Of a stretch of DNA of 64,000 bases, positions 44,114 through 55,722 are shown in pieces (the stretch's first letter is position 1; every line of letters begins with the position of its first letter). This stretch comes from Trametes villosa (lineage: Eukaryota > Basidiomycota > Agaricomycetes > Polyporales > Polyporaceae). The stretch covers positions 62,001 through 126,000 of the forward strand of contig PUDQ02000049.1 in the NCBI GenBank assembly GCA_002964805.2. The letters run 5' to 3'. The translations under genes and the position numbers were made by a program. The notes under the pieces were generated by a model, which worked only from the letters and a program-made list of their open reading frames with translations, ran no database searches and had not been told where the DNA came from.

Positions 44114-46687
44114 CTACGCGGTGTCGTCGTGGGGCGATGACGGGGTGAGAGGGGAGGATCCCTGCTCACCCGTCACGTTCTCGCTCTCGTCGTGCCTGTC
44201 GCTAGTAGCGGCAGGCGGTTGGGAAGGTCCAGCGCCGGGTGCCTCCTGCACGTCCTCCATCACGCAAGCGGGGGAGTACGGCGGAGGTGGGACTCCGTCA
44301 TCGGGATGGGTACCCGCCACTGCGTGTGACGGGGTCGAGGCAATGCTCGACGGTTCGGCGACCGCAGTTATGGCAGTCGCGGTGGTGGTGGTGGACGTGT
44401 CGGTCATGTCGACGTCTTCGGTGGTAACGGCAGGCGCCTCAGGCGCCTGCGGGGGTGCGGGTGCGGGTGCGGGTGCTGGTGCGGGTGCGGGCGCGGGTGC
44501 AGGTGCAGGTGCGGGCGCGTTGGGGGGTGGTAGTGGGCCGCCTGTAGCGACCGGTCCCAGGTCCCGCGAACTGGGCACGACACCGACATCGAGGGTCGAA
44601 TTCAGGCCGCCATCCATTTGAGGAAGCAGCGACCGAAGGTCGCGCCCGTTCCGCTCGTTGCGGCACAGTCTCGCGAGCGGCAGAAACCGCTCCGCAGCCG
44701 TAGGGGTAAGGCCGCGCGCCGCAAACCAGCGCGCTAGATGGAACAACGTCGTGCTTGCGACGTCGTTGGGGTAGGGGCCCGGGTGGTAGCTAGTACCTAC
44801 GGGGTACTGCCCCTGCTCTACCACGTAACGGTAGAGCCCCGGCACTGAGAAGAGCCAGTGGGCGAGGGTCACCCAGTGCCCTCGCGGCCCCAGTGGCATG
44901 CCGCGCGGCAGCATCGCTCGAATGGCAACGTGGTATTCCACGCTGCGCGTTGTAGGAAGCCCATTTGGCTTCCGCTCCATCCACAGAGGGATACAGCGTT
45001 CATCAACGCCGTACCAGGCCTGCCACACAGCAGGCGGGTCACTGAAGCTCGGCTGGTTTGGGGCCGGCGCCGTGTGCTGGGCACGCAGCTTCAGCTTGAC
45101 CTCCCGCCACTCAGCGGGCGTCCGCTTGCGCGAGAGGGTTGACGACGGCGGCGGCAGGTGCGCCGTCGACGCGTGCTCGAGTCCAGGGGGAGTGTTTCCC
45201 CGGGAGTCGGCTCGTTGAACCGCCGCAATCAGCGGCGGTGGCGCCTCTCGACGCTACAACGATTGTAGCTGGTTGAGGCCAGCCACTCCGGTGTACTCCA
45301 AGCGGGAGTTCACTTGACCAATTAGGTCACGGATGCGGTGAGCCGCCTCACCCGTATCACGGCGAGCAGCCATGATAATGTTGTTGGCGTCCGCGACGGA
45401 CACCGGCACGTAGTTGTACCAGTGCCCCGCGAGACGCGGGTCCGAATCGGTGGGGAGGGCCAACAGGTGGTACGGCCACCCGGGGACCCTCGCCACATCC
45501 GTCGCTGGTTGCGGCGGAGGTTGCGTGCCAAACAGCGTGCCCTGACCCGGAGCATGTGCCGGGCCAGTGTCGCGACGAGCACGATGATACCGGTTTCGAG
45601 AGACGAGTCTCTCAATCCACCTCTCGTCGATATCGTCGTCCTCGTCGCTCGTCGCGTTCTCCCAGTCCACCATAGGGTGGTCCCGGTCCGCGGATGTCGA
45701 CGAGGTCGGCATCGCCGTCGAGTTCGACGGTCCTGCCACATTTGGTGTTGTCATCTGCGACGCTCCAGTCCTCGATGGTCCTGCCCCGCTGGGCAGCGAC
45801 ACGATTGGCATCAAGCTGGGCCCAGCGGACGGCGCTGAGCTCCTTGATGTCGATGCGAACGACCTATCGTTCACAGTATCCCTCCTCCGAGGGCTGAGTT
45901 CCCTCGGGTCGCGTCGTCGTTCGTCGCGCGGAGGCGACACCCTCCTGTGCCGAGCCCGACTGAGCTCAGCCTCCAACTGCAAGTGCACTTCATCACGCTC
46001 CTGCTCGTACCCGTCGCGCTCCTGGCGAGCGGCCTCGCACTCACTCCGGTACCTGTCCCGGATCGACTTCGTCTCATCGACGAGCTCCTTCATCTTCTGG
46101 AGCTTCGCCTCGAGCTCCGCAATTCGATCGCGGCTCCTCCCCTCCTCCACCCTCTGGTGCTCCTCGAAGTGCCGCCAGAACCGCTGCTGCAGTTCTGACT
46201 GGACGCACGTCTGCGCGTCCCGGAACGTCGAGTCTGACGCCGCCGAGTTGTAGTGGCGGACAAAGTCCGCGCACACAGCGCAGTTGTCGCTGTGCGCGAC
46301 CAACAAATGTTGGCCCGCTACGGGCGCCCAGGTCATGCTCGAGAAGGGCATGAGGGGGATGCCACCAGTCTGTGGCATCGGCGCGCTCGAACTGGGCGCG
46401 CTCTGGAATGCAGGACCCGCTTGATGTGGGAACTGGAAGCCGCCACCATACGGAAATCCGTAGGCGGGCATGCCCTGCGAGAAGGCATGCGGGAACTGCT
46501 GGGGGTGGGTTACCCCCGGCATGGACGAGAACGCGGGAGCTGCCGCTTGTTGCGGCAGCAGGAATTGCGAGGGTTGGGGGAAGGGGATATTTTGTTGTTG
46601 AGGGGCCGCTGGTTGCGACCCCTGTTGCTCCGAGGCTTGCTGCCCGGAGCCGCTGGCTTGTGCGTTGTCTTGCGGGGCGTCGTTCAT
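44114..46687 (-). pseudogene. Additional 3' frame of the gypsy element (about 857 codons, one internal TAG)
   Basis: Minus strand, one frame from 46687 to 44114, interrupted only by TAG at 45254-45256. The N-terminal part is Q/P/S-rich ('MNDAPQDNAQASGSGQQASE', 'PHAFSQGMPAYGFPYGGGF'). A coiled-coil block of about 80 residues ('DRIAELEAKLQKMKELVDET' onward, E/R/K-rich) is followed by an S/R-rich linker and 'DHPMVDWENATSDEDDDIDE'. The later part has 'RTPAEWREVKLKLRAQHTA', 'VWQAWYGVDERCIPLWMERK', 'HWVTLAHWLFSVPGLYRYVV', an (AP)n run of about 20 residues and an acidic tail. It sits after pol and before the polypurine tract, where envelope or accessory genes lie in some gypsy elements, but I see no signal peptide or membrane segment. 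It may be a gag-like or capsid-accessory product. The function is unknown. Confidence 0.65.
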
Positions 46688-46935
46688 GGCGCGGGCGTCG
46701 TTGTTGGTGGTGGTGGTGATGTGGCAGAGGTCGGTTATGACCCTGCACTCGCGAGGTCGCCGTCTTAAAGCGCCGGCGGAGTCCGAACGTGTCGGTGGCT
46801 GCCTCGCGCACGCGAGCCTGCATGTGACGTACTACTTCACGGTCACGCGCTCTCTGCGCGTGCTCTGTCCTTTCACCACGACTACCCACTCGGGTAGTCT
46901 TGACCACGAAGCACATGTTGCGCTTCGTACATCCG

Positions 46936-47243
46936 CTAAGTCTTGGCGGATGTTTTCTTGGGCAACGCGCGCCAAGAGGATACGCCCATTAGACGACAAT
47001 ATTCGTCTAATGCTACGAGCTCCTTGCAGTGCTCGTAAGGTTCCCAGGTGTGGTCCCCCATCGTCCAACGCACGTGGAACTGGCACTTGTTGCCATTTCA
47101 CTCGTGGCCGATAATCTCTTCCACCAACCATTCGGTGGAGTCTTCATTGCCGAAGTCGTAATACGACTTCGCCTCACAATGCGGGAATACCGCATCGTCG
47201 TTTGGCTCATAGTGTCGTAATAGCGACGCGTGGAACCGAGGGT
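46936..47243 (-). pseudogene. pol: gypsy pol C-terminus: integrase tail and chromodomain
   Basis: Minus strand, continuing the integrase after the foldback insertion: 'HPRFHASLLRHYEPNDDAVF', then the chromodomain 'STEWLVEEIIGHE', a TGA at 47098-47100 where the family has tryptophan, and 'NGNKCQFHVRWTMGDHTWEP'. The frame ends with TAG at 46936-46938. Chromodomains of this type target integration to modified histones. The stop would remove its second half. Confidence 0.85.
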
Positions 47244-47250
47244 GTATCCT

Positions 47251-49867
47251 CAGCAGCTGTGGTAGTTCTATTATAACATGGTCCGTCTAATAGCCCAGAG
47301 CGCATTACATTATAAACCGTACGCCTTTTATTATAACATTTTCCGGCCCTCCCGCCCTATTAGCAGCCCGGGCACCTGCCTAATACGGCCGGTTTTGGCG
47401 GATGGCTGCTTATCAGCCCGGGCCCTTCTTATCTCCTGTAGATAGTACTCTTATCTCATCAATCCGAGCTCCCGGCCACCGCGGTGGCGCGGGAATACGA
47501 GCACTTTGGCTCTCGGCTGGGAACCACCCCGATTAGGCAGGTTCTGCTCTTCCCTCCTCCCTTGGGCCGCTCTCTAGCTTCATATCTCACTCGGTTTTCA
47601 TCCGAATTGCCTCGCAAGTGGCTCATTCAATTCACAGCAACAGGGGCTACATTTCGCTCCAATAGCGCAAGTTGATCCGGTACGTACTCATCCTGATATA
47701 GCATGTACAGATGAACCCACTGGGGCGACGCGATCCGGGCGATATCTCGCCCATTTCGCGTCTCACCGGGGCGCGTGTGGGCTCCCCAGAAAGCGGCTAA
47801 ACAGGGCTTTCCGGCGAGCCTATGCACGTGCGGAACCGGCCCAGCGGATGTGATTCTGCGCTCTGCCCATCCAGGGCAGGAGCACAGATTCACCTCCCGG
47901 GCTGTACATCGCTTAATTCGCATCAGATGCGGCTTGAAATTTGTACAGCCTCCCAAAACTCGATGGGCATTCGCTCATTTAACTTTCCAGCCCAGCTAAA
48001 GCATCTAGAAAACCCCAGAAAGCGTCATTCTGGGGCCTTGCCCCTGGGCGACGGTTTCCTCGATATCTCGAGCATACGACCACGCGCCGCCACCGCACGC
48101 ATATCCCCGGAAAGCTGCGCTCAGCCGCTTTCCGTAGATATGCTTGCTGTGGCAATCCGACCGCTCGTTGTCGTGCAGTCCCTTGTCCCCCTCCCCATGC
48201 TACTCTCCCCCCTCCCCTCCCTTTCCTTCTCTCAGATACCATTCTATCAGCAAGGTAACTAATGCCTGGGTATTTTCCATTGTTTATGTATATGCCTGGA
48301 CTGCCCCCACATGTACAGGCTCCTACAATACTACCCAAATGTACAATATTGTTGTTCTGGCACCCTGAGTGCCCCATATATCACCCTATAGTCGGTGATG
48401 GCAGCCATGGGTAAATCAACTGATAATCATGCTGTATGCTACTACTGTACACCTGTCCAGGACATTAAGAATGATGGGAAACGGTCAGAAACTCGCAGAG
48501 ATATGTATTTTACACCAGCTGATGGGCTCCCTACAGTGCTGTACTGTATGCAAGCCCAGGGCAGCCGCCAAGACCGTCTTAAGACGGCCTGTGGCTGAGC
48601 CCTCCCCGAGAAGATATTGCCATAGCTTCACCACCGAAGCTCCTATTCCTTAGCTTTTTTGTACATACGTAGCCATAATGTATACCTACCGAGATCTGCG
48701 CTCAACACGCTTATCGGGCGCGGGACGGGTCGAGGATGGCATTGCCTACCTGGAGAGGCCTGGAGGCACTGATAAGGCCGGGAACCTGGGAGAAGGGGTT
48801 AGTATACTGATCGCATGGTACTAAGCCATTCTGCTACGTATTGCGAGGGAGTGACAGCTTGAATCAAGCGAAACGGGTAGGATTTGGGTGAGTAGTGGCT
48901 AGGTGAAGGGGGTAGGGGGGTGGGGAAAGGCATGTGGCAACTGCAACGGTTCCTGCGGTCGGACCACGACGAAAAGCATACCGACGGAAAGCTGCGTTTA
49001 GCAGCTTTCTGGGGATATGCGTTTCGTGGCGGTGCGCGTCCGCGTTCGCGGGATATCGGGAAAACGGCCGTCCTGGGGCCAGACCCCAGCTTGAGGCTGT
49101 CTGGCGCTTTTGGGTTGTTTTACCTGGGCTGGAAAGCCAGATGAGCGGATGCCCATCGATTAATAGGGGCATGTACAAAGTTCAAGCCGCATCCGATGCG
49201 AATTGAGCAATGTACGGCCCGGGAGGTGATTCTGTGCTCCTGCCCTGGATGGGCGGAGCACAGAACACGAACCACTGGGCAGAATTGCGCGCGCGTGGGC
49301 TCGCCGGAAAGCCCTGCTCGGCCGCCTTCTGGGGAGCCCCAACACGCCCCGGTGCGACGCAAAACGGGCGAGATATCGCCTGGATTGCGTCGCCTGAGTG
49401 GGCCTATTTGTACACAGTGTAGCGGCGTTAGTAGGCACCGTATTGGTTCGGGCCATTGGAGTGTATTGAAGCCCTTTGTAATGCGAACAAATAGAGCCAC
49501 TTGCCAGGCGAATCGGCCACGGAACGAGCGAGATACGAGGGCAGCAAGCTGCCCAAGAGAGGTGGGATGAAGGGAACCTGCCTAATCGGGGCAGTTCCCA
49601 GCCGAGAGCCAAAGCGCCCAGATTCCCGCGCCACCGGAGTGGCCGGGAGCTCGGATTAATGAGATAAGAGTACTATCTACAGGAGATAAGAAGAGCCCGG
49701 GCTGATAAGCAGCCATCCGCCAAAACCGGCTGTATTAGGCAGGTGCCCGGGCTGCTAATAGGGCGGGAGGGCTGGAAAATGTTATAATAAAAGGCGTACG
49801 GTTTATAATGTAATGCGCTCTGGGCTATTAGACGGACCATGTTATAATAGAACTACCACAGCTTGTG
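47251..49867. mobile_element. Foldback-type element with arms of about 0.9 kb (2,617 bp)
   Basis: Left end CAGCAGCTGTGGTAGTTC. The right end read inward is CACAAGCTGTGGTAGTTC. The two arms (47251 to about 48140; 49867 down to about 48960) stay aligned as inverted repeats for about 0.9 kb with scattered differences and surround about 0.8 kb of unique sequence. Flanking GTATCCT (47244-47250 and 49868-49874) gives a 7-bp target duplication, or 8 bp with one mismatch. The arms hold open frames on both strands but no transposase. A single-arm relative lies at 7365-8545. It splits gypsy pol between integrase and chromodomain. Confidence 0.85.
48141..48959. other. Unique centre of the foldback element
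   Basis: No gene recognised. Open frames at 48144-48368 and 48395-48598 are short and featureless. Confidence 0.4.
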
Positions 49868-49874
49868 GTATCCT

Positions 49875-51914
49875 TCGATTCCGGAGTTCTTCTGGTAACT
49901 CCAGTACGTAGTTTGACGTACTGGGTATGCTTTCGATTATAGCATACGGTCCGATGTATTTAGGCACGAGCTTTCGTGCTCGGCCCTTAGGTATCGACAA
50001 ATTCTTTGTCGATAGGTATACCTTGTCCCCGACTTCAAAGTCGGGTTCGGCTTGCCTATGCTTATTCGCATAGTGTGTCTGGCGCACTCGCGCCTCGATG
50101 ATGGCATCGTGCGCCATCTCCAGGTTCGCCTTGGCTCTGAGTGCGAACTCTCGCACTCCTCGAAACGGAGTGTCCGTTCCGATTCCGTTCATAGAACGCG
50201 GGAGATACCCGTAGTTCAACTCGAACGGAGCGAACCCTGTGGTAGAACTTACCGCAGAGTTGATAGCGAACTCCGCTATCGGTAGCTTCTCATACCAGTC
50301 CAACTGGTCAGGAGCTACCAGTGCACAGAGTATCTGCGACACTGAGCGTATACTACACTCAGATAATCCATCCGTCTGTGGATGGAATGACGTAGACATA
50401 AGCAGCTTCGCCCCCATAAGGCGATGCGGCTCCTTCCAGAACTTGGAAGTGAACTTCGAGTCTCTATGAGAGACTATGGAGTCCGGTAGCCCGTGTAGAT
50501 GGACTACTTCCCTGAAGTAGACCAGCACCAGGTCTGACGCTGTGTCGGTTGTCTTGATGGGTATGAGGTGTACCATCGAGGTCAACCGACAGACTACAAT
50601 CCATATGTAGTCGTATCCGTGCGAGGGCGGAAACGGACCGAAGAAATCCATGGACATAGACGTCCATGGCACCGTAGGTATCGGTAGCGAATGTAACAGC
50701 CCTATAGGGGGCTGTGTACTTATTTTCGTGGTGTGGCACACGCCGCACGAAATGCAGAATACCAAAACCACTTGCGCACGTACTCTGACGTGCGCTGAGG
50801 TCCAAGGTGTCCAAGCGCGCTATGCGCTTGGTCTAACACGAGCTCTTGTAGTGCTCGTTTCCGATACAGACCACGAGGTATGCATAGTACCTCGTCGCCT
50901 TCGCGGTTCTTGGTGTATATCACACCCTCGCGCATTACGAATGCGCGATGCTGAGTAGGCCGTTCCAGTATTTTCTGGAACGTCTGGTCATTAACATAAC
51001 CTGACTTGACGGCTTTCAGAAAGCCGTCGTCTCCCTCTACCCAGACACGCAATGAGGGACCCGCAGAGAGCGAGTCCGACAGCGTCACATTGTCGCTGTC
51101 CGTGGGCGCTGCAGTTACCGAAACAGGTGCATGTGCAGCGTAACGAGCCGATTCTACGACTCGTTCCTCTATTGGTTCTTGCACGCGTGCAGCGTGCGTG
51201 TTTTCTGCTTCTAGCTGTGCGAGTTTCCGCGCAGATCGACGCAGGACTCGAGCTGCGCGTAGCTCGATGAGTCGGGAGAAGGGGAGATCATCCCCTTCAG
51301 GATCTAGCCGCAAGTCGGCGTTAACATAGTCGAAATCTTCGGCTAGTTCCTCTATGTCGTCGTGTTCGAAGTAGCGGGACAAACAATCCGCTACTTTGTT
51401 CAATTTACCTGGAATATAGGTAATCGTCTTGTTGAACCTCGACAAGAATTTGTACCACCGTATCTGACGGTGGTTAGGACGCTCGAGTCCCTCAAGGAAC
51501 TCGAGAGCTCTATGGTCAGTGACTATATTGAGTGTTCGTCCTATGAGCTTGTCCTCCCATTTGAACAAGCCTTCCATGATAGCGAGCGCTTCTTGCTCGT
51601 AGGTGCGATACACCCGTTGTGCGGACGTAAATTTCTTTGACAGGAACCCGGCTGGTCTGCAAGTTTGCCAGTCGGGTCCTTGCCCGTATAATGCTCTGAG
51701 TCCATACACGGACGCGTCACAGATCAACCAAATGGGATCTGTGGAAGCCGGATCTATCGGCTTCAGTATGGGCACCTTACACGCGAGTGCTTTGATAGAC
51801 TCAAAGCACTTGTCATGCAGTGCGTGCCATACGAACGGACGGTCGTTATGGACCATGTCCGATAACGGCGATGTATACGCCGTTACATCTGGCATAAAAT
51901 GTGCCAGATAGTTC
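49875..51914 (-). pseudogene. pol: gypsy pol: end of RT, RNase H, integrase core
   Basis: Minus strand, resuming after the nested transposon with the RT thumb region ('NYLAHFMPDVTAYTSPLSDM'), RNase H ('WLICDASVYGLRALYGQG', 'TYEQEALAIMEGLFKWEDKL', 'NIVTDHRALEFLEGL'), an H2C2-type linker ('ALGHLGPQRTSEYVRKWFWY', then 'CISCGVC') and the integrase core ('SMDFFGPFPPSHGYDYIWIV', 'STSFHPQTDGLSECSIRSVS'). A frame change lies near 50,755. The middle catalytic aspartate of the DDE triad is replaced by histidine ('IVSHRDSKF', codon CAT at 50466-50468). It ends '(R)NRRIP' where the foldback element was inserted. Confidence 0.92.
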
Positions 51915-51922
51915 ACTAGTCC

Positions 51923-52120
51923 TGGTCTCGTACCCTGACTTTGTAACTCGCACCCCGCCACTGCAAATACACGTCTGGGGCATTCCCACCGTGCCACCCC
52001 CCATGCCAGAAGGCGCCCGCAAAGCGCTCGTGTTCCTGAGCCGGGACAGCGGTGGCGAGATCGCGGTGGAGCGATGGGTTCCGGATATGGTAGCTACGCG
52101 CTCGCGCATTTCGACCGTCG
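51923..52120. repeat. Left 198-bp terminal inverted repeat
   Basis: Exact reverse complement of 58771-58968 except one base (CCCTGACT versus CCCCGACT near the tip). It probably holds transposase-binding sites and the promoter of the DUF6589-type gene. Confidence 0.97.
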
Positions 52121-52226
52121 CACCGTGGCGGCGTATCGTGCATGCCAGCATGTATAGCAGCACGTGTGAATAATGAGGAGGGGGAGAAATCGATAAGAAT
52201 TTTTCTATTCACCGTGCTCTACAACC

Positions 52227-55200
52227 ATGACAACCTGGGATGAGAATCGACCACGTTGGAGAACATACCAACAAGCCGAAGTGCGGAGAACAGCTCTGTT
52301 CACCAATGACGAAGGATCCGAGTCGAGTGCGGATGAAAGGGAGGGTGCCGAAGATGGGTATGGCCCTGGAGAGGAGGAGGACTCCGAAGATGGACTTGAG
52401 GAGGACGAGGACAGCGGGGAGACAAACGGGTGTCCCGTTCTAGAGGATGAGTACTCGGATGCTGGAGATGGTACTGTGCCAAGCGAAGGGACACTGCCAG
52501 GGAGTGATGCATCTGGTCAGCACACAACACTGCGAGAGTGCATGCAACAGAGCTCAGATAAGCTAACGTACCACTTTGGCAGAGTCAGCTCATAGCCGTC
52601 TGGCAGCGTCGGTCACGCGCGTCCTCAACGTGATTTCAGATGAAGGCTTGACGGTCGGACGCTTCCTAGAAGCATTCAGTTGGGGAGATGCGAGCTGTAC
52701 TGCCGACAAGCGGATTGGGAACGCACGTACCCGATTCATGCAAGGCAAGGAGCTCCCGCGCCTATTGAAGACGTGGTGGAAACCGCCGCGGTCCTCGAAG
52801 TCCCACAAGTCACGGCCAAAGGGCGGGCACGACGCGCTTCAGGCTTTTGCAAAGGCGGCGGTGGTGGAGACTGTCGAGAAAGAGTTACGAGCCATCGAGC
52901 CGTTGCTTCGCTCCACAGACGACGCTCTCTCGAAGGATGACCTAGTGCGTCTTCGTATCAACGAGCTCGAGGACGAGATGCACCTCCAATCCCCGATGCT
53001 TTGGTCAGTCCTAGAGAGTGTTTGCATAACACCTCGTCAGCGACGGGACCAAGTTAAGAAGGACCCTAGCAAGGTAAGAACACTTGCCTCTTGGTCGAGT
53101 GAGTTGTAAAGTAATTGTACTGTGGTTATCATGCAGGTTATCTTGAACATTATCTCCTCAATCACGTACGTCCGCTCGCAATACTGCAACCGGCTTCAGC
53201 GCATCCTCGCGGTCTACTTCAAGTTCAAGGGACTTACCGCGAAGGGATGCGACACCCTGCACGCCCTCGGCATTACCATGAGCTCCAAGTGGACTACGAA
53301 CGCTGTCGCGAAGATCTCGGACGAGACCATGAAGGAGGTCGAGGTGTTGATCGACAAACACGCATCCCTTCTGTCCTACGACAACGTCTATATGTCGTTT
53401 CGGGTCTTCTCACAGCGCATTGAGAAGAAGGACTCACCGGCGGCCGGGACCGCTGCCACCGTCTACATCAAGAAGGACACGAATCCTCCAGGACCTGAGC
53501 TCAATCGCACCCTCCAGGAGAAGAGACGGGTGGGGATGGAGGATCCGATCACTGCCCTAGACGTGGTGGAGCTTGCGGAGAAGAGCGAGGCGGACATCAC
53601 CCGGTTCAAGGTGTTCCACGTCCTGCAGGCACTCCTACAATCGGAGGACTTCGATTTCGAGTCATATGCCCACCGCAAGAGTGAGCTCTTCAAACCTCCC
53701 ACTCCTGTAGATGAACTCCCTTGCGGCCCCGACCACATCACACTTCAGTACATGCTCGGAACACTTCCGACACCCGAAGCAACTTACGAGGACAACGACA
53801 AGGTTCTTGCGGAGCTCATCAAGCAACTGGGATGCAAGAGTGTGGCTGATCTGCAAAAGATAAGCCTCGAGTGCATCCTGTTCGTCGTAGGGGACCAGCT
53901 CACCGTGGACCGAATCCGCGGCCTGCAACAGCTTCTGTGTCAAGAACGGAACTCGTATGAGCGCCTCAATGTCGTCCTCCCTGTCTTTGGGTGGCTCCAT
54001 TTCCAGATGGCGTTCGCGAAGTCTCTACACAAGCAATACTTGGGCACGGACGCGGGAGCGGGACTGAAACACGTGTTTACCATGCTGCAGCGAAAGGGCC
54101 TCAACAAGCGTGCTACCCAGGGTCCCTTCCACGACAATCTCGAGCATGCGCTGTACGACGTCTTGCAAGCGCACCTGCAGGTCTGCTGGAAAACGGCCAG
54201 CGGTGTGGCTCAGCTCAAGGACCTTAGAATGAGGACACCAGAGGAGCTTACCGTTTTGGCGAAGGAGATCGTCGAGGGGTATGCATCGACGCAAGCGATG
54301 ACCAATCTTCAGCATGCCGAGCACGTTGACAAGGTCCTGGTTCAGCAGACCATGTTCCTCCGCGACGTCCTCCTCTATGTGGTCCTGGATCGTGCGATCA
54401 GATATGGCAACGTGGGCCTGATGGAAGGAGCTCTACCTCATACACTGCTGCGCTTCGCCGGTGGAAGGAACTCAAACTACACGACAGAGTGCCTCGAGTT
54501 GCTTCAGGGACTCCATAGGGAGTGGCCGCCCGATGTCCGGTATGTGCCTGCACGTAATGTAACACGGATGTAACACTGACGTCGGGCACTGCAGTGACTA
54601 CTTACGGAGGCACTGTTGGTTAAGCAACACGACGGGCAAACGCGACGGGTTTACAGCCATTGATCGTGCCCAAGAGGCTCGCATCAAGGACATCAAGGTA
54701 GCTATCTAGAAGTATCACAGATATGAGTATGATCTCAAACCATTGAGCTAGGTCACTCACCGTTCACAAGGCCCGAACGTCGACTGGGCCTACCTGAAGA
54801 AGCTGCATCCAGCGATACCTGTCATTCAAGCGTAAGGCTGCACATAGGTCGATCCGTAGGTGATCTGGATCTGTACCTATAGGTAATGGGAGATCATGAG
54901 CTATGATCTGGAACTGGGGTTGATCTGCCTTCTAGGTACCTGTGACCTAGTGATCTGTATCTAGTACCTACAGGTCGACCTATACATGGTCTGTTTTGTG
55001 TATGCTGTACCAAGTTTGGGTCATAATAAGTCTCATACAATGTCTAAACACATTACGACAGTACAATGAGGTCTATATATAGCTTGGGTGCATACCACCA
55101 ACCCACCAACCCACATGCCTTGAGATTTACAACTTTTGAGGCCAGATAGTATGATTTTGCACCTTCATTTGAGGTTGAGTGAGTGAATGTACCCTACAAA

Positions 55201-55722
55201 CAGATCATGTAGGTCAATTAACCAGATCACAAGCCTTGATCCAGAGCTGGAGTTGATCTGCCATCTAGGTACCTGAACCTAGTTGACCTGAACCTACAGG
55301 TCAATTTGCGGGTCAGATCGGGTCGACCTATGCAGTGACCTGAACTTATGTGCAGCCTTATTCAAGCGGTGTCTCACCACGTCGAGGATCAGTTCAAAAC
55401 CTGGACCCGCTATTCGCGTCACACCAGCCCACGGGACGCTAAAGGGATCAAATTGCTCTTCGAAACATACAGCGCGGTGAAGCTACATGAACGGGACCCT
55501 AACGGCCGGAAAATCGAGCGGGAGTCAGAACAGACATCGGACATATACAACCTTGGCTTACAGACCTTGGGAAGACCCATGGCGCGCTGGATCAATGCCC
55601 GATGCCTGCCGCGCGCTACAACAGAGGAGTGGGATACGGATGGACAGGGAGGTAGTGAAGGAACAGACAGTGATGAGGAGGCTAGAATGGACGTCGATGA
55701 AAACTCCTCGGATGAGGAGTGA
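52227..55722 (+). pseudogene. DUF6589-type putative transposase, interrupted by a MITE
   Basis: Exons 52227-52515, 52583-53073, 53137-54539, 54595-54697 and 54752-55722 (with MITE plus one target copy 54833-55368), all joined by GT...AG introns in frame, would give about 906 residues. The N-terminus is acidic. The DUF6589 core has 'CNRLQRILAVYFKFKGLTAK', 'SYDNVYMSFRVFSQRIEKKD', 'ILFVVGDQLTVDRIRGL', 'VFGWLHFQMAFAKSLHKQYL', 'LRRHCWLSNTTGKRDGFTAI' followed by 'DRAQEARIKDI', and an acidic D/S tail. The conserved DN, GDQ and QE positions could be a DDE-type RNase H active site; this is my inference. Apart from the MITE I see no lesion. The MITE adds stops, so the present copy is broken unless it excises. 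Confidence 0.8.
54833..55360. mobile_element. hAT-type MITE, copy 2 (528 bp)
   Basis: TIR TAAGGCTGCACATAGGT at the left; the right end reads TAAGGCTGCACATAAGT. 8-bp target duplication TTCAAGCG at 54825-54832 and 55361-55368. Closely similar to copy 1 at 7646-8165. It sits in the last exon of the DUF6589-type gene, between the codons for 'PVIQA' and 'VSHHVEDQF'. Confidence 0.95.

Noticed and set aside
43806..44621. 271-codon plus-strand open frame with (AG)n run
   Set aside because: Antisense shadow of the gypsy 3' frame; the GC-rich (AP)n tract keeps several frames open.
45338..46768. Several plus-strand open frames of 115-170 codons
   Set aside because: Antisense of the long gypsy 3' frame, arginine-rich as expected for a wrong frame.
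52300..52530. Minus-strand histidine/proline-rich frame at the left end of the helicase transposon
   Set aside because: Antisense of the acidic N-terminus of the DUF6589-type gene.
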